DNA of 64,000 bases from Sulfurisoma sp963709555 (lineage in GTDB: Bacteria; Pseudomonadota; Gammaproteobacteria; Burkholderiales; Rhodocyclaceae). The notes under the pieces were generated by a model. It had not been told where the DNA came from, did not search any database, and was given only the letters and a program-made list of their open reading frames with translations. The translations under genes were made by a program, and so were the position numbers. The first letter of the stretch is position 1, and the number at the start of each line of letters is the position of its first letter. The stretch lies in assembly GCA_963709555.1 (NCBI GenBank), contig CAVPWR010000003.1:310001-374000 (forward strand), in the 5' to 3' direction. This document shows positions 55,732 through 64,000 of the stretch, one piece after another.

Positions 55732-58700
55732 TGGCTTCAGGCGCTTGAAGAGTTCCTTCACCGCCGCCACCCGATCCTTCAACGTGGCGGTTGCCTTCTG
55801 CCACGCCAGCTTGTCGGGCCCGGCGAGCTTGAAGGCGCGATCCTTCTGGATCAGCAGGATGATGTCGGCCGGGTCGATGGGCGGGTTGGGCGTGAGCTGG
55901 AGCTGGATGGCCTTGTCGCCGGCGTCGAGCTTGACCACGCCGAGCGGCTTGCCGAGCAGACGCAGGCGGTGTGTCTCGACCAGCGCCAGCGCCTGCTGCG
56001 GCAGGTCGCCGAAGCGGTCGATCAGTTCTTCCTGCAGGGCGCGCAGTTCGTCTTCGTCGTCGCAGTTGGCCAGGCGCTTGTAGAGCGTCAGGCGCTCGTG
56101 CACGTCGGGGCAGTAGGCGTCGGGCAGCAGGGCCGGGAAGTGCAGGTTGATCTCCGAGGTGACGCCGAGCGGCTGGGTGAGGTCGGGAATCTGCTTGCCT
56201 TCCTTGAGCGCTTTGACCGCGGCGTTGAGCATGCTGGTGTAGAGCGCGAAGCCGACCTCGTGGATCTCGCCGCTCTGGTTCTCGCCGAGCACCTCGCCGG
56301 CGCCGCGGATCTCGAGGTCGTGCATGGCGAGGAAGAAGCCGGAGCCGAGTTCCTCCATCGCCTGGATCGCCTCCAGCCTTCGCTTGGACTGCGCGCTGGG
56401 CTTGGCGTCCTGGTCGGTGAGCAGGTAGGCATAAGCCTGGTGGTGCGAGCGGCCGACGCGGCCGCGCAGCTGGTGCAGCTGGGCCAGGCCGAACTTGTCG
56501 GCGCGGTTGATGACAATGGTGTTGGCGTGCGGATTGTCGATGCCGGTCTCGATGATGGTCGAGCAGAGCAGGACGTTGTGCTTCTGCTGGGTGAATTCGC
56601 GCATGACGCGCTCGAGCTCGCGCTCGGGCAACTGGCCGTGGCCGACGACGATGCGCGCCTCGGGCAGCAGGGCCGCCAGCTTCTCGCGCATGTTCTCGAT
56701 GGTGTCGACCTCGTTGTGGAGGAAATACACCTGGCCGCCGCGCTTGAACTCGCGCAGGCAGGCTTCGCGCACCAGCCCCTTCGACCAGGGCGAGACGAAG
56801 GTCTTGATCGCCAGGCGCCGCGAAGGCGGCGTGGCGATCACCGAGAAGTCGCGCAGTCCTTCGAGCGACAGGCCGAGCGTGCGCGGGATGGGCGTCGCGG
56901 TCAGCGTCAGCACGTCAACCTCGGCGCGCAGCGCCTTCAGGCTTTCCTTCTGCCGCACGCCGAAACGGTGCTCCTCGTCGACGATGACCAGGCCGAGGCG
57001 GGAGAAAGCCACGTCCTTCTGCAGCAGGCGGTGGGTGCCGATGAGGATGTCGATCTTGCCTTCGCCTAGCAGTTCGATGGCTTCCGTCTGCTCCTTCGCG
57101 CTCCTGAAGCGCGAGATTTCGGCGACCTTGATCGGCCAGTCGGCGAAGCGGTCGGAAAAGTTCAGGTAGTGCTGCTCGGCCAGCAGCGTGGTGGGGCAGA
57201 GCACGGCGACCTGCTTGCCGTCGGCGACGGCGACGAAGGCGGCGCGCATCGCCACCTCGGTCTTGCCGAAGCCGACGTCGCCGCAGACCAGCCGGTCCAT
57301 CGGCTTGCCGGAGACCATGTCGCTGATCACGGCGCCGATGGCGGCGAGCTGGTCCGGCGTTTCCTCGAAGCCGAAGCCCTCGGCAAAGGCTTCCAGGTCG
57401 TGGGTCTTGAATGAAAAACTGTGGCCCTGGCGGGCGGCGCGCTGGGCGTAAAGGTGCAGCAGTTCGGCGGCGGTGTCGCGCACCTGCTCGGCCGCCTTGC
57501 GTCGGGCCTTTTCCCACTGGCCGCTGCCGAGGCGGTGCAATTCGATGGACTCGGGATCGACGCCGCTGTAGCGCGAGATGACGTGCAGCTGCGCCACCGG
57601 CACGTAGAGCGTGTCGCCGCCGGCATATTCGAGGTGGAGAAACTCTTCCATCTCGCCACCGAGATTCATGTGTACCAGGCCCTGGTAACGACCGATGCCG
57701 TGCGACTCATGCACCACCGGGTCGCCGATGCGCAGCTCCGACAGGTCGCGCAGCCAGCCTTCGAGGTTGGCGCGGCGCGTGGCTCCGCGCTTTCCCCGCG
57801 GGCGGGCGGTGGCGGCGTAGAGCTCGTTCTCGGTCGTGATCGCGAGCTGCGCCTCCGGCAGGACGAAGCCGCCGGAGAGCGGGGCGACGCCGAGCATGAA
57901 TCTTTCGTCGGCGGCCAGGAAAGCGGCGAAATCGGCGCAGGGCGCGGCGTGCAGCGCGTGTTCGGCCAGATACTCGGCGATGGTCTCGCGCCGCCCCGGT
58001 GATTCGGCCAGCAGCAGGGTGCGCCCGGGGAAGGAGGTGAGATGGGCGCGCAGGCTGGCCAGCGGATCGTCGGCGCGGCGGTCGACGGCAATAGTCGGCG
58101 CTGGCGATACGGCGCAGGCGTCGCCGCTGGCAGGCAGGGCATAGGTGGCGAATGCCTTGGTCGCCACGAAGAACTGTTCGTCCGAGAGGAACAGCTCGGA
58201 CGGCGGCAGCACCGGATGCGCCAGGTCGCCCTTGAGCATGTTGTGGCGGCTGGTCGTGTCCTTCCAGAATTCGCCGATCGCGGCAGACACGTCGTGGTGC
58301 AGCAGCAGGGTGGTGCCGTCCGGCAGGTAGTCGAAGAGCGTGGCCGTGCCATCGAAGAACAGCGGCAGGTAATACTCGATGCCGGCCGGCGGCGTACCCT
58401 GCGAGACGCTCTTGTACAGCCGGTTGCGCGAGGCGTCGCCCTCGAAGGTCTCGCGGTAGCGGCGGCGGAAGGTGTTGCGGCCGGCCTCGTCGAGCGGGAA
58501 TTCGCGCGCCGGCAGCAGGTGGATTTCCGGCACGGGATAGAGCGTGCGCTGCGAATCGACATCGAAGACGCGGATGGTCTCGACCTCGTCGTCGAACAGT
58601 TCGATGCGGAAGGGCAGCGGCGCGCCGGTGGGGAAGAGGTCGATCAGCCCGCCGCGCACGCTGTATTCGCCGGCGGCGACGACCTGCGTCACATGCTGGT

Positions 58701-59181
58701 AGCCGGCGACGGTGAGTTGTTCGCGCAGCTTGTCCAGCGCGAGGTGTTGGCCACGGTCGACGAGGAAGCTGCGTGCTGCGAGGTATTCGCGCGGCGGCAG
58801 TCGCATCAGCGCGGTGGCCGCGGCCGTGATCAGCAGGTCGCATTCGCCGCGACTGACGGCGTTGAGGGTGGCCAGCCGCTCGGACACCAGGTCCTGGTGC
58901 GGCGAGAAGTTGTCGTAGGGCAGGGTTTCCCAGTCCGGCAGCAGATGCACGCGCAGCTGCGGCGCGAACCAGGCCACTTCCTCCTGCAGGCGTTGGGCGT
59001 CGAGCGGACTGGCGCTGACCACGCATAGCAGCGCGCCAGGCCGCACCAGCGCGGCGAGCGCCAGCGCGTCGGCGGAGCCGGAGAGGGCGGGCAGGGCGAG
59101 GCGCTGCCCGGGTTTGGGGGGCGCCTTCGGCACCAGGCAGGCGGTGAAGGCGTCGGGCAGCAGGGGGGGGAGGGCAGGCAC
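55729..59181 (-). CDS. mfd: Transcription-repair coupling factor Mfd
   Basis: 1,150 residues. Removes stalled RNA polymerase at lesions and recruits UvrA. UvrB-homologous N-terminus (LPDWETLPYDNFSPHQDLVSERLATL), RNAP-interaction domain at about 480-560 (GDPVVHESHGIGRYQGL), helicase motifs GDVGFGKTEVAMRAAF and VDEEHRFGV, TATPIPRTL, and the TRG/C-terminal D7 region. Length is family-normal (E. coli 1,148). The frame is intact over 3.4 kb. It contains dispersed repeat copy 8. Confidence 0.98.
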   Translation of the reverse strand: MPALPPLLPDAFTACLVPKAPPKPGQRLALPALSGSADALALAALVRPGALLCVVSASPLDAQRLQEEVAWFAPQLRVHLLPDWETLPYDNFSPHQDLVSERLATLNAVSRGECDLLITAAATALMRLPPREYLAARSFLVDRGQHLALDKLREQLTVAGYQHVTQVVAAGEYSVRGGLIDLFPTGAPLPFRIELFDDEVETIRVFDVDSQRTLYPVPEIHLLPAREFPLDEAGRNTFRRRYRETFEGDASRNRLYKSVSQGTPPAGIEYYLPLFFDGTATLFDYLPDGTTLLLHHDVSAAIGEFWKDTTSRHNMLKGDLAHPVLPPSELFLSDEQFFVATKAFATYALPASGDACAVSPAPTIAVDRRADDPLASLRAHLTSFPGRTLLLAESPGRRETIAEYLAEHALHAAPCADFAAFLAADERFMLGVAPLSGGFVLPEAQLAITTENELYAATARPRGKRGATRRANLEGWLRDLSELRIGDPVVHESHGIGRYQGLVHMNLGGEMEEFLHLEYAGGDTLYVPVAQLHVISRYSGVDPESIELHRLGSGQWEKARRKAAEQVRDTAAELLHLYAQRAARQGHSFSFKTHDLEAFAEGFGFEETPDQLAAIGAVISDMVSGKPMDRLVCGDVGFGKTEVAMRAAFVAVADGKQVAVLCPTTLLAEQHYLNFSDRFADWPIKVAEISRFRSAKEQTEAIELLGEGKIDILIGTHRLLQKDVAFSRLGLVIVDEEHRFGVRQKESLKALRAEVDVLTLTATPIPRTLGLSLEGLRDFSVIATPPSRRLAIKTFVSPWSKGLVREACLREFKRGGQVYFLHNEVDTIENMREKLAALLPEARIVVGHGQLPERELERVMREFTQQKHNVLLCSTIIETGIDNPHANTIVINRADKFGLAQLHQLRGRVGRSHHQAYAYLLTDQDAKPSAQSKRRLEAIQAMEELGSGFFLAMHDLEIRGAGEVLGENQSGEIHEVGFALYTSMLNAAVKALKEGKQIPDLTQPLGVTSEINLHFPALLPDAYCPDVHERLTLYKRLANCDDEDELRALQEELIDRFGDLPQQALALVETHRLRLLGKPLGVVKLDAGDKAIQLQLTPNPPIDPADIILLIQKDRAFKLAGPDKLAWQKATATLKDRVAAVKELFKRLKP
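58088..58114 (+). repeat. Dispersed 26-bp repeat, copy 8
   Basis: CAATAGTCGGCGCTGGCG followed by ATACGGCGC, antisense in mfd, where it encodes VSPAPTIAV. Confidence 0.55.
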
Positions 59182-59309
59182 GGGGGTGGAGGGGGTGAAA
59201 CCAGGCGGCGGATTATACTTGCCCGCCTCTTCAACTTAGGGACCTGCGGCATCTGCGGCCTGTGTCGAGCCGATGCGGCGGCGGGCCACAACTTCCTTCC
59301 ATCACATCC

Positions 59310-60062
59310 ATGATCAGCGACCCCTGGTTCTACCTGGCCGCGATTTTCGGCGTGCTGATCGCCGGCATATCCAAGGCCGGCTTCGGTGGAGCATCCGGCG
59401 GCCTTTCGGTCGGCCTGATGGCGCTGGTGGTGGCGCCGCCGCAGGCGGCCGCGATCATGCTGCCCATCCTGCTGGTAATGGACGCGATCGGCCTGGCGGT
59501 GTTCCGCGGCAAGTTCGACGGCCGCAACCTGCGCATCATGCTGCCGGCTGCCGTCGTCGGCATAGTCATCGGCGCACTGACCTTCGGCTGGATCGATCCG
59601 CGCTGGATCCGCGGCATCATCGGCGTCGAGGCCATCCTGTTCGCGCTCGACCGCTTCCGCGTCGCGCACCTGCCGCGCCAGCCGCTGCCGCCTTCGCTGC
59701 TGCGCGGCGGCTTCTGGGGTACGGTGTCGGGATTCACCAGCTTCATTTCCCATGCCGGCGGCCCGCCGATCATGCAATACCTGCTGCCGCAGCAGATGGA
59801 TCGGGTGCTGCTGGTGGGGACCACGGTCGTCTATTTCTCGGTGGTCAATTTCACCAAGCTGCTGCCTTATGCGTGGCTGGGCCTGCTCGATTTCGGTAAT
59901 CTCAAGACCTCGGCCATGCTGCTGCCGGTGGTCCCGCTGGGCTACTGGATCGGGCTCAAGCTGCTGCACGGCCTGAACCCGCGCGCCTTTGCCGCCAGCC
60001 TCAACTGGCTGCTGCTGCTGGTGGGCATCAAGCTGCTGTGGGACAGCATCGCCGGCGGCTGA
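59310..60062 (+). CDS. TauE/SafE family sulfite exporter-type permease
   Basis: 250 residues, about eight transmembrane helices, family features GISKAGFGGASGGLSVGLMAL near the start and SGFTSFISHAGGPPIMQYLLP in the middle. The family exports sulfite, sulfoacetate or other organosulfonates; the substrate here is unknown. Divergent from mfd. ATG 59,310 begins the first helix. The hydrolase gene follows after 45 bases. Confidence 0.9.
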   Translation: MISDPWFYLAAIFGVLIAGISKAGFGGASGGLSVGLMALVVAPPQAAAIMLPILLVMDAIGLAVFRGKFDGRNLRIMLPAAVVGIVIGALTFGWIDPRWIRGIIGVEAILFALDRFRVAHLPRQPLPPSLLRGGFWGTVSGFTSFISHAGGPPIMQYLLPQQMDRVLLVGTTVVYFSVVNFTKLLPYAWLGLLDFGNLKTSAMLLPVVPLGYWIGLKLLHGLNPRAFAASLNWLLLLVGIKLLWDSIAGG

Positions 60063-60107
60063 GCGGTGCGGCGTCCGGTGCTATGCTTGGCAAATGGAGG
60101 TATGACC

Positions 60108-60650
60108 ATGTTGATGAAGGCTGACGATTCCACCCTGCTGGTGGTGGACATGCAGGGCAAGCTGCTGACGCTGGTGCATGACTGGCAGCGCATCCTCGAC
60201 AACGTGATGTGGCTGACGCAGGTGGCGCAGAAGGTCGGCGTGCCGGTGATGGCCACCGAGCAGTATCCGCAGGGCCTGGGTCAGACCCAGCCGGATCTGC
60301 GCGCGCTGTTTCCGCCCGGCAGCGTGGCCGAGAAGAACCACTTTTCCTGCGTCGCGGCGAACTGCCTGCCCGGGTTGCCCGGCGCCGAGCGGCGCCAGGT
60401 GGTGGTCTGCGGCATCGAGTCCCACGTCTGCGTGATGCAGACCGCGCTGGAACTGCGCTGGGCCGGCAAGGACGTGTTCGTCGTGGCCGACGCGGTGTCG
60501 TCGCGCAATCCGGACGACAAGCATTTCGCGCTGGAGCGCATGCGCCACCACGGCATCGAGATCGTCACCCGCGAGATGGCCTGCTTCGAATGGCTGCACC
60601 AGGCCGGCACCGACCTGTTCCGCGACATCAGCCGGAACTTCCTGCGCTGA
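60108..60650 (+). CDS. Isochorismatase-like cysteine hydrolase
   Basis: 180 residues, YcaC-related. Catalytic triad: Asp in LLVVDMQGKLL, Lys in VAEKNHFSC, Cys in GIESHVCVMQTALEL. Substrate unknown. ATG 60,108 is favoured because GGAGG lies 7 bases upstream; ATG 60,102 would be too near it. Same strand as the TauE/SafE permease. Confidence 0.9.
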   Translation: MLMKADDSTLLVVDMQGKLLTLVHDWQRILDNVMWLTQVAQKVGVPVMATEQYPQGLGQTQPDLRALFPPGSVAEKNHFSCVAANCLPGLPGAERRQVVVCGIESHVCVMQTALELRWAGKDVFVVADAVSSRNPDDKHFALERMRHHGIEIVTREMACFEWLHQAGTDLFRDISRNFLR

Positions 60651-60677
60651 GCGGGCGCGCCGCCAGCCGCAGCCGCC

Positions 60678-61094
60678 ATGTCCGCCATCCCGCCGGAAGA
60701 CCTGCTGCGCGAGGATGAGGTCGAGTTCGTCGCGATCCGGGCGCAGGGCGCCGGCGGCCAGAACGTCAACAAGGTCTCGAACGCGGTGCATCTGCGCTTC
60801 GATATCGGTGCATCGTCCCTGCCCGAGGTGATCAAGGCACGGCTGCTCGAACTGCGTGACCAGCGCATCAGCGCCGATGGCGTGGTGGTCATCAAGGCGC
60901 AGCAGCACCGCAGCCTCGAGCGCAACTGCGCCGACGCACTGGCGCGCCTGCGCGAGATGATCGCGCAGGCGGCGTTCGTGCCCACGCCGCGGCGGGCGAC
61001 CAAACCGACCAAGAGTTCGCAGCGCAAGCGTGTCGAGGCCAAGGTCCAGCGCGGGCAGGTCAAGGCGCTGCGCGGCCGCATCGATGAACATTGA
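60678..61094 (+). CDS. arfB: Alternative ribosome-rescue factor ArfB
   Basis: 138-residue peptidyl-tRNA hydrolase on stalled ribosomes. GGQ motif in AQGAGGQNVNKVSNAV near 25-27 and a Lys/Arg-rich C-terminal tail (KPTKSSQRKRVEAKVQRGQVKALRGRID) that probes the mRNA channel. It backs up the SmpB/tmRNA system, which is encoded elsewhere in this window. Confidence 0.95.
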   Translation: MSAIPPEDLLREDEVEFVAIRAQGAGGQNVNKVSNAVHLRFDIGASSLPEVIKARLLELRDQRISADGVVVIKAQQHRSLERNCADALARLREMIAQAAFVPTPRRATKPTKSSQRKRVEAKVQRGQVKALRGRIDEH

Positions 61095-61113
61095 GCGACA
61101 TCGTCGCCTCCAA

Positions 61114-61803
61114 ATGAAACCTGCAACCCCTGCCCATGAGGATTTGCCGCCCTACCCGGGCATCGCCCTGGCCGACATCGTGCTGGTCGATACGCCGGCA
61201 GCCGATGCCGCCGCCTTGAAGTCTCTGCTGGCGGCGGACGTGGTGGGTTTCGATACCGAGTCCAAGCCCACCTTCGCCAAGGGCGAGGTGTCCACCGGGC
61301 CGCACCTGGTGCAGTTGGCGACCGATACCAAGGCCTATCTGTTTCCCGTCGAGCGCCTGCACCGGCTCGATGGACTGAAGGACGTGCTGGAGTCGCCGCG
61401 GTTGCGCAAGGTCGGCTTCGGTCTCGACAGCGATGTCGCGCGGCTGCGGGCCAAGCTGGGAATCGAGACGCGCAACGTGGTCGACCTCGCCGTAGAACTG
61501 CGCGGCGACGGCGAAAGGAACACGCTCGGCGCCAAGGCGGCCGTTGCCCGCTATTTCGGCCAGCGGCTGCAGAAGTCGAAGCGGGTATCCACATCGAACT
61601 GGGCGCAGCCGCAGCTGACGGAAAGCCAGATGCGCTATGCCGCCGACGATGCCCAGGTCGCGCTGCGGGTGTATCGGGCCGCGCAGGCGCTGCTGGCGCC
61701 TGCGCGTGCAGCGGGGGGCGGGTCTCCCGTCCGCTCCCTGATGACCTACCTGCGGCGCTTCCTGCAAAAGTGGCTGGGGCCGAAGCCGGCCCCCGGGGAC
61801 TGA
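61114..61803 (+). CDS. RNase D/WRN-like 3'-5' exonuclease
   Basis: 229 residues, DnaQ-like DEDDy exonuclease: Asp/Glu in VVGFDTESKPTF, Asp in VGFGLDSDVARL, and YAADDAQVALRVY with Tyr and Asp. The short form lacks an HRDC domain. The second acidic residue and Tyr suggest activity on RNA or DNA ends. ATG 61,114 is taken; ATG 61,084, which overlaps arfB, is possible. Confidence 0.85.
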   Translation: MKPATPAHEDLPPYPGIALADIVLVDTPAADAAALKSLLAADVVGFDTESKPTFAKGEVSTGPHLVQLATDTKAYLFPVERLHRLDGLKDVLESPRLRKVGFGLDSDVARLRAKLGIETRNVVDLAVELRGDGERNTLGAKAAVARYFGQRLQKSKRVSTSNWAQPQLTESQMRYAADDAQVALRVYRAAQALLAPARAAGGGSPVRSLMTYLRRFLQKWLGPKPAPGD

Positions 61804-61810
61804 GGTGCGG

Positions 61811-62185
61811 TCAGTTCTTGCGGATGTATTTGACGCCGGCCAGCCCATCGAAATGGGCATCCTGGGTCCAGAGTATGGCGTCGTGTTGCCGGGCGACGGT
61901 AAGAATGATGCTGTCGGCGAGGGAAAGCTTGAGTTCGACGGAAAGGCGTGCGGCATCGAGGGCGAGGCTGTCATCGAGATCGATGCAGCGGCCTTGTCGC
62001 ATCAATGCGATGGCGCGCAGGGCGTCGTGCTCGTTGCGCTGCTGCAGGACGCGTTTGAAGACTTCGAACAGACAAAGGCTGGGAACGACCAGATGGGACG
62101 TGTCCTCGATGGCGGGAGCGAAAAACCCGGCGTTCGCGCCGTCGGCGAAATATTCCAGCCAGCCGCACGAATCGACGAGGTTCAT
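61811..62185 (-). CDS. PIN-domain toxin (VapC family), second module
   Basis: 124 residues. Acidic residues: Asp5 in LVDSCGWLEYF, Glu in PSLCLFEVFKRV, Asp in LSLADSIILTVA and Asp in LWTQDAHFDGL. Overlaps the antitoxin stop by 4 bases. Confidence 0.93.
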   Translation of the reverse strand: MNLVDSCGWLEYFADGANAGFFAPAIEDTSHLVVPSLCLFEVFKRVLQQRNEHDALRAIALMRQGRCIDLDDSLALDAARLSVELKLSLADSIILTVARQHDAILWTQDAHFDGLAGVKYIRKN

Positions 62186-62388
62186 GCCCGGTCTTTTTCG
62201 CGGGGTACCGTGGTGTCGATATCGCGCAGGAAGCCGCGCAATTGGGTGGCGTTTTCGATCGGGAGCAGTTCGATCCGGTTATCGTAGGCGAGCACCTGCA
62301 GCCTGCGCCCGGCCTCGATGCCGAGTTGCTCCCGGATGGCCGGGGGAATGACCACCTGGAATTTGGGTGACACGGTGACGGCCAGCAT
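62182..62388 (-). CDS. AbrB/MazE-type antitoxin (VapB family)
   Basis: 68 residues. Swapped-hairpin AbrB fold: MLAVTVSPKFQVVIPPAIREQLGIEAGRRLQVLAYDNRIELLP. The Asp/Arg-rich tail contacts the toxin. Different antitoxin class from the Phd-type module at 55,341. Confidence 0.93.
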   Translation of the reverse strand: MLAVTVSPKFQVVIPPAIREQLGIEAGRRLQVLAYDNRIELLPIENATQLRGFLRDIDTTVPREKDRA

Positions 62389-62471
62389 GGGAGTCTCCTT
62401 GAATGAAGCCGCGATCGATAGGCGAAGTGTAGCCGAATATCGTCATCGATAAGACGCGGGGTGATTGTCGC

Positions 62472-62477
62472 TATAAT
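62472..62477 (+). promoter_or_regulatory. -10 element for pyrG
   Basis: A perfect TATAAT 26 bases before the pyrG ATG. No convincing -35 hexamer is seen at 17 bases upstream. Confidence 0.4.
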
Positions 62478-62503
62478 GCCCATTTCCTGCAGCGGCATTT
62501 CCC

Positions 62504-64000
62504 ATGGCCAAGTACGTATTCGTTACCGGTGGTGTCGTGTCCAGTCTGGGCAAAGGCATCGCCGCCGCCAGTCTCGGCGCAATTCTCGAGTCCCGCGGCA
62601 TCAAAGTCACCCATCTCAAGCTCGACCCCTACATCAACGTTGATCCGGGCACGATGTCGCCGTTCCAGCACGGCGAAGTGTTCGTCACCGAGGATGGCGC
62701 CGAGACCGACCTCGATCTCGGCCATTACGAGCGCTTCACCAGCGCCAAGATGGGCAAGCGCAACAACTTCACCACCGGCCAGATCTACGAGTCGGTGATC
62801 AAGAAGGAGCGGCGCGGCGAATACCTCGGCAAGACGGTGCAGGTGATCCCGCACATCACCGACGAGATCAAGATCTACGTCAAGCGCGGCGCCGAAGGCG
62901 CCGACGTGGCGATTGTCGAGGTCGGCGGCACGGTTGGCGACATCGAGTCGCTGCCATTCCTCGAAGCCATCCGCCAGATGGGCATCGAGGAAGGCAAGAA
63001 CAACGCCTGCTACATCCATCTCACGCTGGTGCCCTACATCGCGTCGGCGGGCGAGCTCAAGACCAAGCCGACCCAGCATTCGGTCAAGGACCTGCGCGAG
63101 ATCGGCATCCAGCCGGACATCCTGCTCTGTCGTGCCGACCGGCCGATCCCCTCGGAAGAGAGGCGCAAGATCGCGCTGTTCACCAATGTCCAGCCCGAAG
63201 CCGTGATCGGCGCGCTCGACGCCGATTCGATCTACAAGATCCCCGGCATGCTGCACGACGAAATGCTCGACGAGATCGTCTGCCACAAGCTCGGCATCCT
63301 GGCCAAGGCGGCGAATCTGTCGGTGTGGAAGAAGCTGGTCGATGCGCTCGAGCATCCCGAGCACGAGGTCAATGTCGCCTTCGTCGGCAAGTACGTCAAC
63401 CTGACCGAGTCCTACAAGTCGCTGACCGAAGCCCTGGTGCACGCCGGCATCCACACGCGCAGCAAGGTGAAGATTCACTACATCGATTCCGAGGCCATCG
63501 AGGCCGGCGGTCCCGCCGCGCTGGAGGCGATGGACGCGATCCTGGTTCCCGGCGGCTTCGGCAAGCGCGGCACCGAGGGCAAGATCGCCGCGATCCGCTA
63601 TGCCCGCGAGAACAAGGTGCCGTACCTCGGCATCTGCCTCGGCATGCAGCTGGCCACCATCGAGTTCGCCCGCCATGTCGCCGGCTTCACCGGCGCCAAC
63701 AGCACCGAATTCGATGCCGATACGCCGCACCCCGTGGTGGCGCTGATCACCGAGTGGATGGACCGCGAGGGCCAGGTCGAAAAGCGCGATGCCAAGTCCA
63801 ACCTCGGCGGCACCATGCGCCTCGGCGCGCAGCGCTGCCCGATCAAGGCCGGCACGCTGGCTTCGAAGATCTACGGCGCCGAGGTCAACGAGCGTCACCG
63901 CCATCGCTACGAAGTGAACAACGTCTATGTTCCCAAGCTCGAAGCGGCCGGCATGGTGATTTCGGCGCGCACGCCGAGCGAGAACCTGCCCGAGATGATG
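62504..64000 (+). CDS. pyrG: CTP synthase, C-terminal end outside window
   Basis: Makes CTP from UTP with glutamine. The visible 499 codons include the synthase domain (VFVTGGVVSSLGKGIAAASLG, PYINVDPGTMSPFQHGEVFVTEDG) and the amidotransferase domain with catalytic Cys in YLGICLGMQLATIEFAR. About 45 codons are missing at the edge. ATG 62,504. Divergent from the VapBC-type module. Confidence 0.97.
   Translation, partial: MAKYVFVTGGVVSSLGKGIAAASLGAILESRGIKVTHLKLDPYINVDPGTMSPFQHGEVFVTEDGAETDLDLGHYERFTSAKMGKRNNFTTGQIYESVIKKERRGEYLGKTVQVIPHITDEIKIYVKRGAEGADVAIVEVGGTVGDIESLPFLEAIRQMGIEEGKNNACYIHLTLVPYIASAGELKTKPTQHSVKDLREIGIQPDILLCRADRPIPSEERRKIALFTNVQPEAVIGALDADSIYKIPGMLHDEMLDEIVCHKLGILAKAANLSVWKKLVDALEHPEHEVNVAFVGKYVNLTESYKSLTEALVHAGIHTRSKVKIHYIDSEAIEAGGPAALEAMDAILVPGGFGKRGTEGKIAAIRYARENKVPYLGICLGMQLATIEFARHVAGFTGANSTEFDADTPHPVVALITEWMDREGQVEKRDAKSNLGGTMRLGAQRCPIKAGTLASKIYGAEVNERHRHRYEVNNVYVPKLEAAGMVISARTPSENLPEMM

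Overview
The window is a high-GC chromosomal segment whose gene content and order point to a betaproteobacterium, most likely of the Rhodocyclales (inference from family-level similarity; no search was run). Markers are a smpB/ratA/rnfH cluster, guaB-guaA, an iscR-led isc operon with an extra cysteine desulfurase, and gloB/methyltransferase/rnhA/dnaQ. No rRNA, tRNA or CRISPR array was seen.

Layout. 1-7,070: a SulP transporter (cut by the window edge), an M48/PDZ lipoprotein, mltD and gloB on minus, then a methyltransferase, rnhA, dnaQ and a thioredoxin-HEAT protein on plus. 7,100-10,770: a sensory group (TPR-like exported protein, CZB-type chemoreceptor, Aer-like PAS protein) and small proteins. 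10,770-20,510: a Fur-type iron-binding protein gene, an NlpC/P60 hydrolase, an MFS pump, smpB, ratA-rnfH, a DUF4124 protein, guaB, guaA, an ankyrin protein, a peroxiredoxin and a SlyD-like isomerase. 20,514-23,080: mutS.

23,070-34,873 looks like a genomic island inserted in the 5' end of mutS. A 20-bp sequence encoding MutS residues H-T-P-M-M-Q is present at both ends, an integrase remnant abuts mutS, and the outer end lies just behind suhB. The cargo is a type I secretion system (HlyD-like adaptor and ABC exporter), a methyltransferase with a regulatory domain, and an 1,818-residue secreted protein. That protein has N-terminal RTX repeats, cadherin/VCBS-like repeats, and three near-identical 338-residue units. 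Each unit appears to be a pair of Hcp-like domains (the type VI secretion tube fold). This secreted-Hcp-array / methyltransferase / type I exporter cassette is the most unusual system in the window.

34,930-46,110 is core: suhB, trmJ, cysE, then iscR, a NifS-like desulfurase, iscS, iscU, iscA, hscB, hscA, fdx, iscX, an exported rhodanese, tatD and tpx. 46,190-52,556 holds an ABC-type binding protein and a two-component pair: a multi-PAS histidine kinase and a REC-DUF3369-GGDEF-EAL regulator. 52,637-64,000 holds a DUF1015 protein, DAHP synthase, two toxin-antitoxin modules, mfd, a TauE/SafE permease, an isochorismatase-like hydrolase, arfB, an RNase D-like exonuclease and the start of pyrG.

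Two window-wide observations stand out. Several conserved genes (guaA, mutS, tatD, and the signal peptide of the binding protein at 46,192) carry single-base frameshifts that look like sequence errors. A dispersed repeat of about 26 bp occurs at least eight times, mostly inside or at the ends of genes.
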